A stretch of 64,000 nt of DNA from Lycocorax pyrrhopterus obiensis (Eukaryota; Chordata; Aves; Passeriformes; Paradisaeidae): assembly GCA_014706295.1 (NCBI GenBank), contig JACSVZ010000001.1:1203422-1267421 (forward strand), given 5' to 3'. Positions 46,690 through 57,290 of the stretch are shown piece after piece. The notes beneath the pieces were generated by a model. The model made no database searches. It was not told the origin of the DNA and saw only the letters and a program-made list of their open reading frames with translations. The number at the start of each line of letters is the position of its first letter. Position 1 is the first letter of the stretch. The position numbers and the translations under genes were made by a program.

Positions 46690-46810
46690 TTTGCTGGAGC
46701 TCCTCGAGGTTCATTTGTCCCCTCACAGTCGGACTCCATTTTGTGAAGTGTCACTCCAATAAAACCTGGATTCAGCCACTGGAGCTCGCAGTGGAGCCGA
46801 ATCGCTTTTC
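46690..46810 (+). mobile_element. Possible LTR fragment with AATAAA
   Basis: CGGACTCCATTTTGTGAAGTG followed by AATAAAA (46758-46764) and CCTGGATTCAGCC resembles the R/U5 region of avian endogenous retroviral LTRs, as in the stronger case at 30379. No TATA box or ends were found. Confidence 0.25.
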
Positions 46811-47685
46811 TAAGTTGTTTTTAATACTTTTGAAATGAAAACTCTTAAAAAAAACCCCTCAGTTGTGGGGTTTTTAAGGTTACTGACCCTTAACAAGGAT
46901 CAGTGGGGTGTCAGGAGCAGAGCAGGGCCTTGGGGATGTAAAGGAAATTGTGGTGCCTCAGAACGTGGGCACTGCAGGAATTCTGTGCACAAACTGCTCC
47001 TTGTCACCTTGGGGAATCTCCTGTCACATCCACACACTGCCCTGCTGGATCTCCTCAGGAATTTCTCCTAAATTCCCCCAAATCTCTATATCCCCCAACT
47101 GAGAATCACCCCAAAACTCCATTTCTGGTTTCCACACTCCAGCCCTGTCCCAGCCTTGTCTGAAGCTGCCGCACCCTCATTTCCCACGGGAAGAACATGC
47201 AAAACTTCCACAGAAAGTGATCCTTCCTCCCTTTGGCAGTGCCCTGCCTCTGGCTGCAGCTCCGGGATGGATTTCCAGGGCCCTGCTGGGAATGCTGGTG
47301 GAGCTGCAGCCAGGCCACCTGCAGTGCTGGGGCTGTTTTGTTGGCTTCCTTGCCAGAACAATTCCATGTATTTCTTTCATCTCCCTCAAAAGTTCCCTGT
47401 TTTCCAGGAAATGCAAAGCCAGTTGAAAGTTTTTCTAGATTTCTTTTCCCCTTCCACCCAAGGGATGGATTTGAACAACCACAAAGAACAAATCAGTGAC
47501 AGGGAAAGGCGGATCTCTGTCTCCCCCAGGAATCATTGGCATAATGGGTGGAATAACTCCATTCCGAGTTTATCCATGGACAAAAGCTTTATTTGGCACT
47601 GGTGCTTTGGGCTTCCCAGGAAGATCCCAGGAATGGGAGTTTGTGAACCAAACCTCACCTTTCCAAATCTGTCCTTCACTAAAGG

Positions 47686-47752
47686 AATCCTGGAATGTTT
47701 GGGTTGGAAAGGACTTAAAGACCATTTAATCCAACATGGGCAGGGATATTTC
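47686..47752 (-). mobile_element. CR1, group A 3' scrap
   Basis: Reverse of ATCCCTGCCCATGTTGGATT, TGGTCTTTAAGTCCTTTCC and AACCCAAACATTCCAGGATTCC. 67 bases. Confidence 0.85.
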
Positions 47753-48587
47753 CATGGCACCATCCCTCTCCCAGGAGAAGGACTGGCCACCAGGTAGGGA
47801 AAGGAATTTAAAATAAACTTTAGAGCTGGAAAGCTCTTCTTCCCCCTTATCCATCATGGAATAAAGATGGATAAAATGTGGCCTCCATGTCCCTAAAGCC
47901 AGGCCCAACTCCAAACATTTCATTCCTGTGCAAACCCCCCAGTCCAACATTCACATCCAATGCACTGATTCCATTTTCCGTTTCTTTTTTGCTGCAGAGA
48001 AGCCTGAGGTGACCTTCCAGATGGGAAATTATTCCAAGTTTGGCACCAAAGGCTGCTCTGGTCTCCCAATAAACCATTTGTCCTGGTTATATATTGGATC
48101 ATGATCTCATTTATGTCCAGCTCTGAGGCCAAATTCTGCTCAGAGCTAGGCAAGAGTCACCCCACAAAGGCACAGGAAGGAATCTCACCCTGGATCACCT
48201 CCAAAAGCATTTGGAAACATCTTGGAATTATTTATATGCACTTGCTCAGGTTCTGGATGGGAAATAGGTGGAAGCTTTTGACTGGAAAGATAGAAACAGT
48301 TTTAATTGGCACAATCAGAATTAAAAACAAAAAAAACCCCCAGAAACAAATAAACAAAAACAAACAAACCCCACCCAAACAAACAAAACAAAACAAAAAA
48401 ACCCCCACAAAACAAACCTGAAAAATAAAAAAGAAAAAAAGGAAAAATGACATTTCATTTTCTAAAGATTTTGATCACTGGATTTCCCCCAGTAAATGGA
48501 ATTTTTTTTCCAGGCAATAAAAAGGCTTTGGGAGTTTGCACATGGCAGCAGAGATCCACCTCCTTGAGTGACAGGTATTCAACAGAA
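47753..48587. other. Unique DNA with A/C-rich tract
   Basis: Between 48325 and 48445 the plus strand is almost only A and C (AAACAAAC, AAAACAAAAC, AAAAACCCCC), an old purine/pyrimidine-biased simple repeat. The rest is unremarkable. Confidence 0.6.
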
Positions 48588-48668
48588 TCCCAGAATCAGC
48601 TGGGATCCCACAAGGATCATCCAGTCCAATTCGTGGCCCTCGGTCTGGGATGAGTCCAGGAATGATCT
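48588..48668 (-). mobile_element. CR1, group C 3' fragment
   Basis: Reverse of GGACTGGATGATCCTTGTGG, GATCCCAGCTGATTCTGGG and ATTCTGTT. About 80 bases, immediately before the 15-bp minisatellite region. Confidence 0.85.
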
Positions 48669-48768
48669 CAAGAACTGGGTTAGGCTTGGGAGGCAGCTGA
48701 GCCTGGAGCGGAGGTTGTGAATCATGGATAAGGTGTGGGAAGGAGCGCGGAGAGGATGGAGGTTCCCA

Positions 48769-49146
48769 CTGCAAATCCCAGCTCTGCAAATCCCAGCTCT
48801 GCAAATCCCAGCTCTGTGAATCCCAGCTCTGTGAATCCCTACACTGCAAATCCCAACTCCGCAAATCCCAACTCCGTAAATCCCAACTCTGCAAATCCCA
48901 ACTCTGCAAATCCCCACACTGCAAATCCCAACTCTGTAAATCCCAACTGCAAATCCCAAATCTGCAAATCCCCACACTGCAAATCCCAACTCTGCAAATC
49001 CCAACTCTGCAAATCCCAAATCTGCAAATCCCCACACTGCAAATCCCAACTCTGCAAATCCCAAATCTGCAAATCCCAACTCTGCAAATCCCCACTCCGT
49101 AAATCCCAACTCTGCAAATCCCAACTCTGTAAATCCCAACTCTCCA
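48769..49146. repeat. 15-bp minisatellite, about 25 units
   Basis: The unit is GCAAATCCCAACTCT, with CAGCTCT, CCACACT and GTAAATCCC variants. Since 15 is five codons and has no stop in most frames, each strand encodes pentapeptide repeats: plus Asn-Pro-x-Ser-Ala type, minus Gly-Phe-Ala-Glu-Leu and Trp-Asp-Leu-Gln-Ser types. Nothing upstream suggests a true coding exon. Confidence 0.97.
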
Positions 49147-49282
49147 ACCCCTCTTTTTAAAGAGGAACACCAGGGAGGAAAAGCTTGGCAAACCTTTGGG
49201 AAAACCACCAGGGATGAATCCTTGTGGTGGAAGGAGGAGGGGGTGTGAGCGAGGAGGGAAGGCTGGGATTGCAGGGAGGGAT

Positions 49283-49360
49283 TTTGTGGAGTGTCCCTGC
49301 CCATGGAAGGAGGTGGGAATGGGTGATCCTTGAGCCCAAGTCATTTTGTGATCCTGGAAA
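49283..49360 (+). mobile_element. CR1 3' scrap
   Basis: GTGTCCCTGCCCATGGAAGG, GGGTGATCCTTGAGCCC and TTTTGTGATCCTGG. 78 bases, group uncertain. Confidence 0.8.
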
Positions 49361-50548
49361 AACTGGCCCAACCTCATCATCCCTGGGAGCTTCCAAAGCA
49401 AAACGTGCAAGGGAAAACCCTAAATTTGTCAGGGCTCATCCTGCTGATCCCACATGGAATAAGAAACAAGAGCAAACTGCTCCCTGCTGGATTTTCTTTC
49501 CCTGAAACTCAGGGTGGAAAGCAGCAGATCACATGTGCCTGGTGTCTGGACACATCTCAGGGAAGGAGAATCCCTTGGTATTTCTAAGGAATTTGAAAAG
49601 CTGACTTCTGGAAAAGAGGGAGCAAAGAATTCCAGAAGAGGAAGGAACTCCATGGAAACTGATATCAAATCTCTGCCTTCAGTTATCACACGAGGAAATC
49701 ATGGAGAGACCAAGCTTAGGGAAAAAAAATAATCAATGTAGAGGAAAAAAGGGAATCAGTTGAAAGCAAAATCAGGAACTGAGGGGGGAAATGGAGCAAA
49801 ATATAAGAAGGGAAAGGAGAGCAAGAGGAAAAGGAAGGAACATGGATGAACCATGACCAGATGTGAGGAATGAATTGCTGGACAATGCCCAGAAACATCT
49901 CAGAACGGGGAAAAGAGGCAGAAAAAGGAAGGGAAAGAAGCCAAAAAGCACAAGAGCTGTTTTTATCTCCTTAGGATTTGTTTGTAGCTGTTCTGTGAAC
50001 CTGACTTTGCTTTCCAGAACCACTCAGGAATTCTGTTGGAAGCTGCGGCCACGTGTGAACAAATCCCATCTCCAGGAGGTTCTCCTGATGCTAATCCCAC
50101 CCCAGCACCTCCTGCAGTAGTGTCCCCACTCCGTCAGGGACGGCCCATGGAGATTTTCCCTCTGCTGTGGGAGGCCTCTGGAAGTGGCCACGGGAAGCAG
50201 GAGAAATCCAAACCAGCTCCACCTCTCGCTAACGATGAAATGTGGGCAGCAGGCACAGAACCAGCTCTTCCCTGGATCCAGCTTTATGTCCCGAATTCCT
50301 TTAGCAGGACAAGGAACATCTCCTGGGACTCTGCAGCTGCAGCTGGAGAAACATCTTGACACACAAAGGAACTTCTGTATTTTCAGTTTGAATCCTGCCC
50401 ATCTGTGTCTTTGTGAAGTAACTCCTCATCCCAGTTATCCCAGACGGCGGAAAATCTTTGTTCCTTTTGAGGATTTCCTCAGGCTGGGTGATTTTTTCTT
50501 CTCTGTAATTAAAAAACCACCCGGGTTGGATTTGGGATTTAACCATTG
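49361..50548. other. Unique DNA, nothing recognised
   Basis: Purine-rich at 49700-49960 (AAGGAAAGGAGAG type). A frame at 50036-50359 has no motif. Confidence 0.4.
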
Positions 50549-50718
50549 TTGGAATCATGGAATCACTGAATGGGTTGGAAGGACCTTAAAGCCCATCCCA
50601 TCCCACCCCTGCCATGGCAGGGACACCTTCCACTGTCCCAGGCTGCTCCAAGCCCCAATGTCCAACCTGGCCTTGGGCACTGCCAGGGATCCAGGGGCAG
50701 CCACAGCTGCTCTGGGAA
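50549..50718 (-). mobile_element. CR1, group A 3' part
   Basis: Minus-strand 170 bases from CCCAGAGCAGCTGTGGCTGC to the tail GATTCCATGATTCCAAC. Confidence 0.95.
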
Positions 50719-50956
50719 ACCTTTTAGTTCTCCTCAAACCCACTTTACACAGATCCACCTTTGTTTCCCACCAATTTTTTAGGCCTTTCCTTCCGTGAGG
50801 CCTCAGCTCCCACAGAGATGATGGAACACTTGGCAAATTATCATCAATCTTCTGAAGAGCTCTCAGCTCCAGGTGCTGGGGCTTTTCACGTCTTTGCCAG
50901 AAGTGTTTATGTGATAAAACTTGTGGGATTAAAAAAAGTACGGCCGGAAAATCTGT
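50719..50956. other. Unique spacer
   Basis: Between CR1 and the compound microsatellite. Nothing recognised. Confidence 0.4.
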
Positions 50957-51322
50957 GGAATAGAATAGAATAGAATAGAATAGAATAGAATAGAATAGAA
51001 TAGAATAGAATGAAATGAAATGAAATGAAACAAAATGAAACAAAATGAAACGAAATGAAACTAAAGGAAACGAAATGAAATAATATAGAATAAAATAGAA
51101 TGAAATAAAATAGAATGAAATGAAATGAAACAAAATGAAACGAAATGAAACAAAATGAAATGAAAAGAAACTAAATGAAATGAAATGAAATAATATAGAA
51201 TAAAATAGAATGAAATGAAATGAAACGAAATGAAATGAAATGAAATGAAATGAAATAAAATAAAATAAAATAAAATAAAATAAAATAAAATAAAATAAAA
51301 TAAAATAAAATAAAATAAAAAA
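50957..51322. repeat. Compound pentanucleotide array TAGAA / TGAAA / TAAAA
   Basis: About 11 TAGAA units (50957-51010), then some 240 bases of TGAAA with CAAAA, CGAAA and TAATA variants arranged in recurring blocks, then about 14 perfect TAAAA units (51255-51322). The central part repeats on a longer scale: the block around 51070-51100 recurs around 51185-51215. In the reverse strand it yields Phe/Ile/Ser-rich open frames. Confidence 0.96.
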
Positions 51323-51423
51323 AACAGGACCAGACCTAATTCCAATATCCTTGGCACTACAAAATCCTTAATTAAGCCTGGACAGAGCTGAGGCACCTGG
51401 AACTGAGGCCGTGCTTATCCTAA
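51323..51423. other. Unique spacer between arrays
   Basis: About 100 bases separating the pentanucleotide array from the 22/23-bp minisatellite. Confidence 0.5.
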
Positions 51424-51992
51424 GGAAGGGAATCTCCTCAAGGGATGTTTGGGAATCTTCTCAAGGGGTGTTTGGGAATCTCCACAAGTGTAGTTGGGAA
51501 TCTCCTCAAGGGTGTTTGGGAATCTCCTCAAGAGGTGTTTGGGAATCTCTTCAAGGGGTATTTGGGAATCTCCTCAAGGGTGTTTGGGAATCTCCTCAAG
51601 AGGTGTTTGGGAATCTCCTCAAGGGGTATTTGGGAATCTCCTCAAGAGGTGTTTGGGAATCTCCTCAAGGGGTATTTGGGAATCTCCTCAAGAGGTGTTT
51701 GGGAATCTCCTCAAGTATAATTGGGAATCTCCTCAAGGGTGTTTGGGAATCTCAAGAGGTGCTTGGGAATCTCCTCAAGAGGTGTTTGGGAATCTCCTCA
51801 AGGGGTGTTTGGGAATCTCTTCAAGTGTAGTTGGGAATCTCCTCAAGGGTGTTTGGGAATCTCCTCAAGAGGTGTTTGGGAATCTCCTCAAGGGGTATTT
51901 GGGAATCTCCTCAAGAGGTGTTTGGGAATCTCCTCAAGGGGTGTTTGGGAATCTCCTCAAGAGGTGCTTGGGAATCTCCTCAAGAAATGTTT
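51424..51992. repeat. 22/23-bp minisatellite, about 25 units
   Basis: The unit is GGGAATCTCCTCAAGAGGTGTTT (23), often shortened to 22 where AAGGGTGTTT replaces AAGAGGTGTTT. Higher-order order is visible: a segment with AAGTGTAGTTG or AAGTATAATTG recurs at about 51487, 51713 and 51823. It has no stop in frames on the plus strand, giving Gly-Ile-Ser-Ser and Trp-Glu-Ser-Pro-Gln repeats. Confidence 0.97.
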
Positions 51993-53435
51993 ATCTCAGT
52001 GGGAGCTCTAAGTGTGGGAAGCTCTTCAGGACAGGCGAACAGAGAGGAAACTTTGGATGAGCCCAGGAGAGGGTTGGCAGCTGCTTTGGAACAACAAATC
52101 CAACTTTTAGTATTTCCTCAGCACAACCTGGAGCTCCTTTGAGTTATTCCAATGGCCACTTGGAATTTCTAGGAATTATGAACTCTTGGAATAAGAGGAT
52201 CTTGTTATGTTTGGTGAGGGGTCTTCGTTGTTCCTGACTGGGAGAGAGGAAACTCAGCGCAGAATCCCAGGATGGGACTGGGAGAGCCCTTCATTCCCTT
52301 CATTCCCATGGATAACATTGCTGGTTTAGCTTCCAGGCCTGTTTTCCTTGGATTGTCAGGAACTGAGGATGCTCAGCAGCAGTTTTATGAAATGAAGTTA
52401 ACAGCGATTTGTAATTTTTTTTAGTGATGTTGCAGTTTCCCCCTTGGACAAATGCACCAACGAATTATTTCCTAGTGGGACAGGATAATTCCTTGCAGGA
52501 ACTGTGTTCCAGAGGAAAAGCCAAGCCCAGAGTTTTACACAAGGCAGTGGGACTGGTAAAATATCAAAATTTGAGATAAAAATACTGAGTTTTGCCCACA
52601 AATTACGTTCATTTGTACATAAATATCTTGGATTTTGTAGGAATTTTGTCCAAGCACAAAATCAGGCTGGAGAAAAGGCTAAAGGGAATTTCAGAGTATT
52701 TTATTTCATTTAAAGGTTCACAATTAGCACATTTACCTAACAAAAATATCCTTTCCAGGCTCCCATCTCTTCCATCCCAGTTTTTAACCATTGTGCTGCT
52801 TCCCTGGGCTACTCCAATAGGAGTGCAATAATTTTTGGTGTGTTTTTCTCTCTATTTTTCCCTTTTTCTGGTGTTAAATCCCCCAGATTGCCTCAAGCAA
52901 CAAAGCCCAGGCTTTGGCAGGTTAGTCCTAGTTAAGGGCATATGGCTCGTTATTCCCTGTGGGAATTCAGCCAGAAGTCAGCCAGAAAATCCAGATTCTC
53001 CTAATTAACAACAGCCAAACATTTGGCTAAAAAATCATGAGGGTTTTTTGCTGTCGTTTGTTTGTTTTGTGTTGGTTTTGCGTGGCTTTCTACCCATTTA
53101 TCCCTCTTTTTTTTTTAAGGAGAAAACAACCAAGGAAAAAACCCACACCACTCTGTGATTGATGGAGCAAATTATGCTGCAATTATCCTAACGATGTCCT
53201 TGTGATTTTTTTGGGAGAATGTTTGGTTTTGCCTACGACCCTCCTTGGATTTGCTGTGGATTTCAATAAAAATTGAAATAAATTTCGTTGATTGTAAATC
53301 ATCAGTTGGGGACAGTCTTTTTTTTTTTTTTTTTTTGAGGGAAGCCAAACCACTCTTGGATGGTCCAGAGGAGGCCACAAAATTGGGGATCTCACTGGGA
53401 AATTGGGAAGGCTGGAGCACCTCTAATAAAGAAAA
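51993..53435. other. Unique AT-rich DNA
   Basis: Contains a poly-T run (53319-53336) and a T-rich tract near 53041. A doubtful group B CR1 end (GAATCCCAGGATGGGACTGG) is at about 52264. No exon candidates. Confidence 0.4.
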
Positions 53436-53757
53436 AATGGGAGAGTTGGGGTTGGAAAAGAAGAGGCTCCAGGGAGAGCTTCTGCACTTTCAATATATGA
53501 AGGATGTTTTTAAAAAAGATGGACACAGACATTTTCCCAAGGTCTGGACTGACAAAAAGTAGATTTAAATTGGACATGAGCAGGATATTTTTTGGGATGA
53601 GAATGGAGAGACAGGAACAGTTCCAATGTGGTTGCCCCTGAATCCCTGGCAGGCTGGACACTGGGGCTTGGAGCAGCCTGGGACAGTGGAAGGTGTTGGG
53701 TGGAATAAAAGGGTCTTTGAAGGTCTCTTCCAACCCAAACCACTCCATGAATCTGGG
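53436..53757 (+). mobile_element. CR1, group A relative, diverged
   Basis: GGAAAAGAAGAGGCTCCAGGG, then AATATATGAAGGATG and AAAAAAGATGGACACAGAC match the standard CR1 block order better than other copies here. The 3' part is group A with CTGGACACTGGGGCTTGGAG and CCACTCCATGAATCTGGG. It probably belongs to an older subfamily. Confidence 0.92.
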
Positions 53758-54681
53758 ACAAGCCATCCCAAAAAACAGAGTCTCTCTGGAATTGCCACAA
53801 AAAGGGAACGTGAAAGGTTGGGAATATGACCAAGAGAAGCAGCTGGGAGGGATTTTAGCAGCCCTGACCTGCTCCCTTACCTTGGGCATGGATAAATCCT
53901 GTATTTCCTCCTCCCTGGCCTGTTGGACTTGCTCCAGGTCATCCCTTTCCCTCCCTCTCCGGGCAGCAGGACACAGGTGACTCCCAGGGAAAGGTAGGAG
54001 CAGATGGAGCAGGTGGAAAGCTCTGGAATGTGCAGAGAGCTCCAAACCATGGCTGGGAAGGTTCCTTCACACCCCAGTGGCAAAGAAACCCCAAAACTGC
54101 TTTAGCAGAGCCTACAAGGATGGAGCTGAGCCCATCTTAACATCCCTCCCCACCTGGAAACATCATTCCCTGCTGGAATTCTCTTCTCTTCCTCCTGAGT
54201 GACCTCCTCTTCCTCCCAGTGTGCCAGAAGCAGCATTCCAAGCCCAGGAATGATTCAGCAAGCCAGGCAGTGCAGATTCCCAGCTCCTTGTTGCATGTGG
54301 AGAGCGAACATTATTCACATTCTCAGTCGTTCATTAAAAAAAAAGCTTAATCCAGAAGTTGCTGGGCTTTATTTTCAGTTTATTGCTTCCAAAGGCTTAA
54401 TAAGAAAATCTTGGTTTCCTTAGAGATGGTTCACTCAGACTTTGGAGGCTCTGGAAGGGACAGAGGCAGCAGCAGTGATTTGTGAGCTCTGGAAGGGAAA
54501 GGCAGCAGTGGAGTCCTGATCCCAGCCTGGAACGCTCCTAATAAATAATCCCGAGCTCCGAGCCAGCTCCCAGGAGCTCTCCCAGGCTCTCCCTCCACAG
54601 CAACCCCACAGGCCCTGGAAGAACCTGGCGAGCTCAGCTCTCCCTGCCCTCCTCCATGGCCTGGCTGCCAATGCTCTGGAA
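53758..54681. other. Unique DNA holding a possible exon
   Basis: Holds the minus-strand exon candidate at 53881-53980. GC-moderate and repeat-free. Confidence 0.4.
53881..53980 (-). CDS. Possible internal exon with coiled-coil character (speculative)
   Basis: On the minus strand a polypyrimidine tract CTGCTCCTACCTTTCCCTGGGAG ends at 53981 and a consensus donor AAG|GTAAGGG follows at 53881. The 100-nt interval is open in a single frame of 33 codons (phase 2 in, phase 0 out). The second half is charged and heptad-like, with RERDDLEQVQQAREEE as its core, which would fit a coiled coil. The alternative acceptors at 53955-53958 would shorten it to about 75 nt. I do not recognise the protein, and no partner exon was found within the window. 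Confidence 0.25.
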
Positions 54682-55350
54682 TAAACCCCAAAATCCCTGT
54701 TCCTCTTCTCTTCCCATAATGAACCCCTAAATTCCTGTCCCTCTTCTCTTCCCACAGTAAACCCCTAAGTCCCTGACCCTCTCCTCTTCCCTAAACCCTT
54801 AAATCCCTATCCCTCTTCTCTTCCCACAATAAACCCCTAAATCCCTGTCCCTCTTCCCTTCCTGTAATGAACCCCTAAATCCCTGTCCGTCTTCCCTTCC
54901 CGGAACGAACCCCTAAATCCCTGTCCCTCTTCCCTTCCCATAATGAACCCCAAAATCCCTGTCCCTCTTCTCTTCCCATAATGAACCCCTAAATCCCTGT
55001 CCCTCTTCTCTTCCCGGAACAAACCCCTAAATCCCTGTTCCTCTTCTCTTCCCATAATGAACCCCTAAATCCCTGTCCCTCTTCCCTTCCTGTAATGAAC
55101 CCCTAAATCCCTGTCCCTCTTCTCTTCCCGTAATGAACCCCTAAATCCCTGTCCCTCTTCTCTTCCTGTAATGAACCCCTAGATCCCTGTCCCTCTTCTC
55201 TTCCTGTAATGTACCCCTAAATCCCTGTTCCTCTTCCCTTCCCGGAACAAACCCCTAAATCCCTGTCCCTCTTCTCTTCCCGGAACAAACCCCTAAATCC
55301 CTGTCTCTCTTCTCTTCCCGTAATGAACCCCTAAATCCCTGTCCCTTTCC
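54682..55350. repeat. 38-bp minisatellite, about 17.5 units
   Basis: The unit begins AACCCCTAAATCCCTGTCCC and continues TCTTCTCTTCCCGTAATG. Most variation lies in the last eight bases (CATAATG, CGGAAC, TGTAATG, CACAATA). One unit near 54781 is truncated. Strand asymmetry is strong: the plus strand is C/T-rich. The reverse strand reads as a 38-codon period of Gly/Arg/Glu-rich residues in three frames. Confidence 0.97.
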
Positions 55351-55631
55351 CCCATTCCTGCTCGTGTTCCTTCCTCGAGCACCTCCCTGTGTCCCTCCAG
55401 CCCATCCTGGGTGAGCTGTTCCTGCCAGGACAGGGGTGACAGCAAAGTGTCCCTCAGAGGGCCTGGCTGGGAACCTGCTGAGCTCATCTGCTCCCAACCC
55501 CTTGACTTGAGGTCCAGGAGGAATTTTCTCCCCACAAAGCAGGAATTTGGGGGTGGTTCCACTCCTCTGTCCCAGCAAAGGCTGTGCCCTTCTCAGTAGG
55601 ATCTGGGCACTTGTTCCATACCCAGCTCCAG
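55351..55631. other. Unique spacer
   Basis: Right flank of the minisatellite; nothing recognised. Confidence 0.4.
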
Positions 55632-55709
55632 CTGGGCCAGGCTGGGATGAACTGGATGATTTTTAAGGCTCTTTCTAACCCAGATCATTCTGGGATTCTC
55701 TGATTCTAC
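55632..55709 (+). mobile_element. CR1 3' fragment
   Basis: GGATGATTTTTAAGGCTCTTTC, AACCCAGATCATTCTGGG and ATTCTCTGATTCT: two tail units. 78 bases. Confidence 0.88.
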
Positions 55710-55806
55710 TTCCCTGGTGCATCCCAGAATCTTCCTATTTCTTCCATGTTTCCACAGGGATGGGGAAGGACTTTTTATAAGGGCATGTACAGGACAAGGG
55801 GGAATT

Positions 55807-56053
55807 TTAAACTGCCAGAGGGCAGGGATAGATGGGATATTGGGAAGAAATCCCAATGTGAGGGTGGGGGGGCCTGGGATGGAATTCCCAGAGCAGCTGT
55901 GGCTGCCCCTGGATCCCTGGCAGTGTCCAAGGCCAGGTTGGACATTGGGGCTTGGAGCAGCCTGGGACAGTGGGAGGTGTCCCTGCCCATGGCAGGGGTG
56001 GCACTGGATGGGCTTTAAGGTCCCTCCCAACCCAAACCAGTCTGTGATTCCAG
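55807..56053 (+). mobile_element. CR1, group A
   Basis: From TTTTAAACTGCCAGAGGGC to AACCCAAACCAGTCTGTGATTCC, with the GGAATTCCCAGAGCAGC variant also seen at 26836 and 40933. Confidence 0.95.
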
Positions 56054-57290
56054 CCTCAATGATCCTGGGATTCTGGGATTCAGGAGTGAGACCGATCGCT
56101 GTGCCCATCCGTCCTCCAAGACAATGCCTGTGGCCAACCAGGAACATGGAAATCCATCCTATCCCTGATTTCCAGCCCCTGACCTGAAGTTCTGTAACAA
56201 ACCCCAACCCTCATTCAGCCTCTCCATAATCCAGGGAGGGATTTGTGGGATATGGGGAGGGGGGAACCCGAACCAAACAAGTTATTCCTGCAGATTTGAT
56301 GAAAGGTTCGTGGGCCAAAGGGTTTTGCCTGAAACCCAGGAATTTTTCCTTCCCTGCTCCAACTCCAACGCAGCCAATCGTGTGTGGTTGTGCTGTTGCT
56401 GTGACCATTCCCTGGCTGTACAAGAGCAGCGCTAATTACACTCTCCCAGCTATGTATTAATTAATAATCAACATAAATAATCATAAAAACATCACCCGTC
56501 AATGGCAGGACTTGACCAATTCCAGCAGTTTTTGGCACAATGGAGCATTCGAAGAATTTGGCCATAATCTGTTTTTTTTTGCCAAGCTTTAAAGGAGTTC
56601 TTTCCATGCTAAACATGTTTTTCTTCAAGAGATTATCCTCCTTCCAAGCCAATTAAGTGCATTCCAACAAAAACAGGGAGAGTTTGAAATAAATGATACC
56701 AGGCTGTTGGTAAAGAAAGAGAGAGGGGGAATGAGAACACAATTGAGAGTCTGAAATTGCGGTCACTTAAATGAAACCCCTTCTGTGCACAGCTGAAAAC
56801 ATTTTCTCTCCTCAAATCCTGACGTTTTACCACGGGAGAGGGAACAAGGGCATTAAATCTTCCAGGGGTTTTCACTTGTTTGGGTTGCCAGAGTGGCTCT
56901 GGGGCTGCCTCACGTTCCGAATGTTTTAAGAAAGATGTTAATGACCCAATTCCGGGACAGAACAATCAGGGAAACACAGGAAAAAGAGGAAGAACACAGA
57001 ATATTCTGAGCTGGAAGGGAGCCACAGGATCATTGAGAGCAACTCTTGAGTACAGGGATCAAATCCAGTTTTTTGTGGAAACAGAGCTGACCGAAGAGCA
57101 GGATAAACCAGCAGGAATTTGGGAATGGCAGCTGAAGGGATCCCTGACCTTCCCAACACCTGAGGTGAACCCGAAAAATGACACTGGGGATCTGGGACAA
57201 GGTGTTCACACAGCCATGACCCAGGAGCTGGGAGACCAGGGGAGGAGACCAGAACTTGGATATTCCAAAAGGAATTTGGATATTCCAATG
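56054..57290. other. Unique DNA with AT-rich possible conserved segment
   Basis: At 56425-56500 CGCTAATTACACTC, TATTAATTAATAATC and AAATAATCAT crowd together in repeat-free DNA and could be a homeodomain-bound element. A small CR1 scrap lies at 56994. Nothing else recognised. Confidence 0.4.
56994..57053 (-). mobile_element. CR1, group C 3' scrap
   Basis: Reverse of GATCCTGTGGCTCCCTTCC and AGCTCAGAATATTCTGTG. 60 bases. Confidence 0.8.

Larger units (their letters stand above)
43989..47685. other. Longest CR1-free stretch, AT-rich with simple repeats
   Basis: 3.7 kb with no CR1 recognised. Holds the two trinucleotide arrays (44741 and 45136) and an LTR-like polyA segment (46690-46800). AT-rich at 46340-46430. 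Open frames have no motif. Confidence 0.45.

Noticed and set aside
48735..49160. Asn-Pro-rich pentapeptide repeats resembling parasite surface antigen repeats
   Set aside because: The likeness arises from a 15-bp minisatellite. The repeat lies in bird DNA between CR1 copies with no coding context.
51424..51992. Regular repeats considered as a CRISPR-like array
   Set aside because: Units are contiguous with no unique spacers, and the context is vertebrate. It is a minisatellite.
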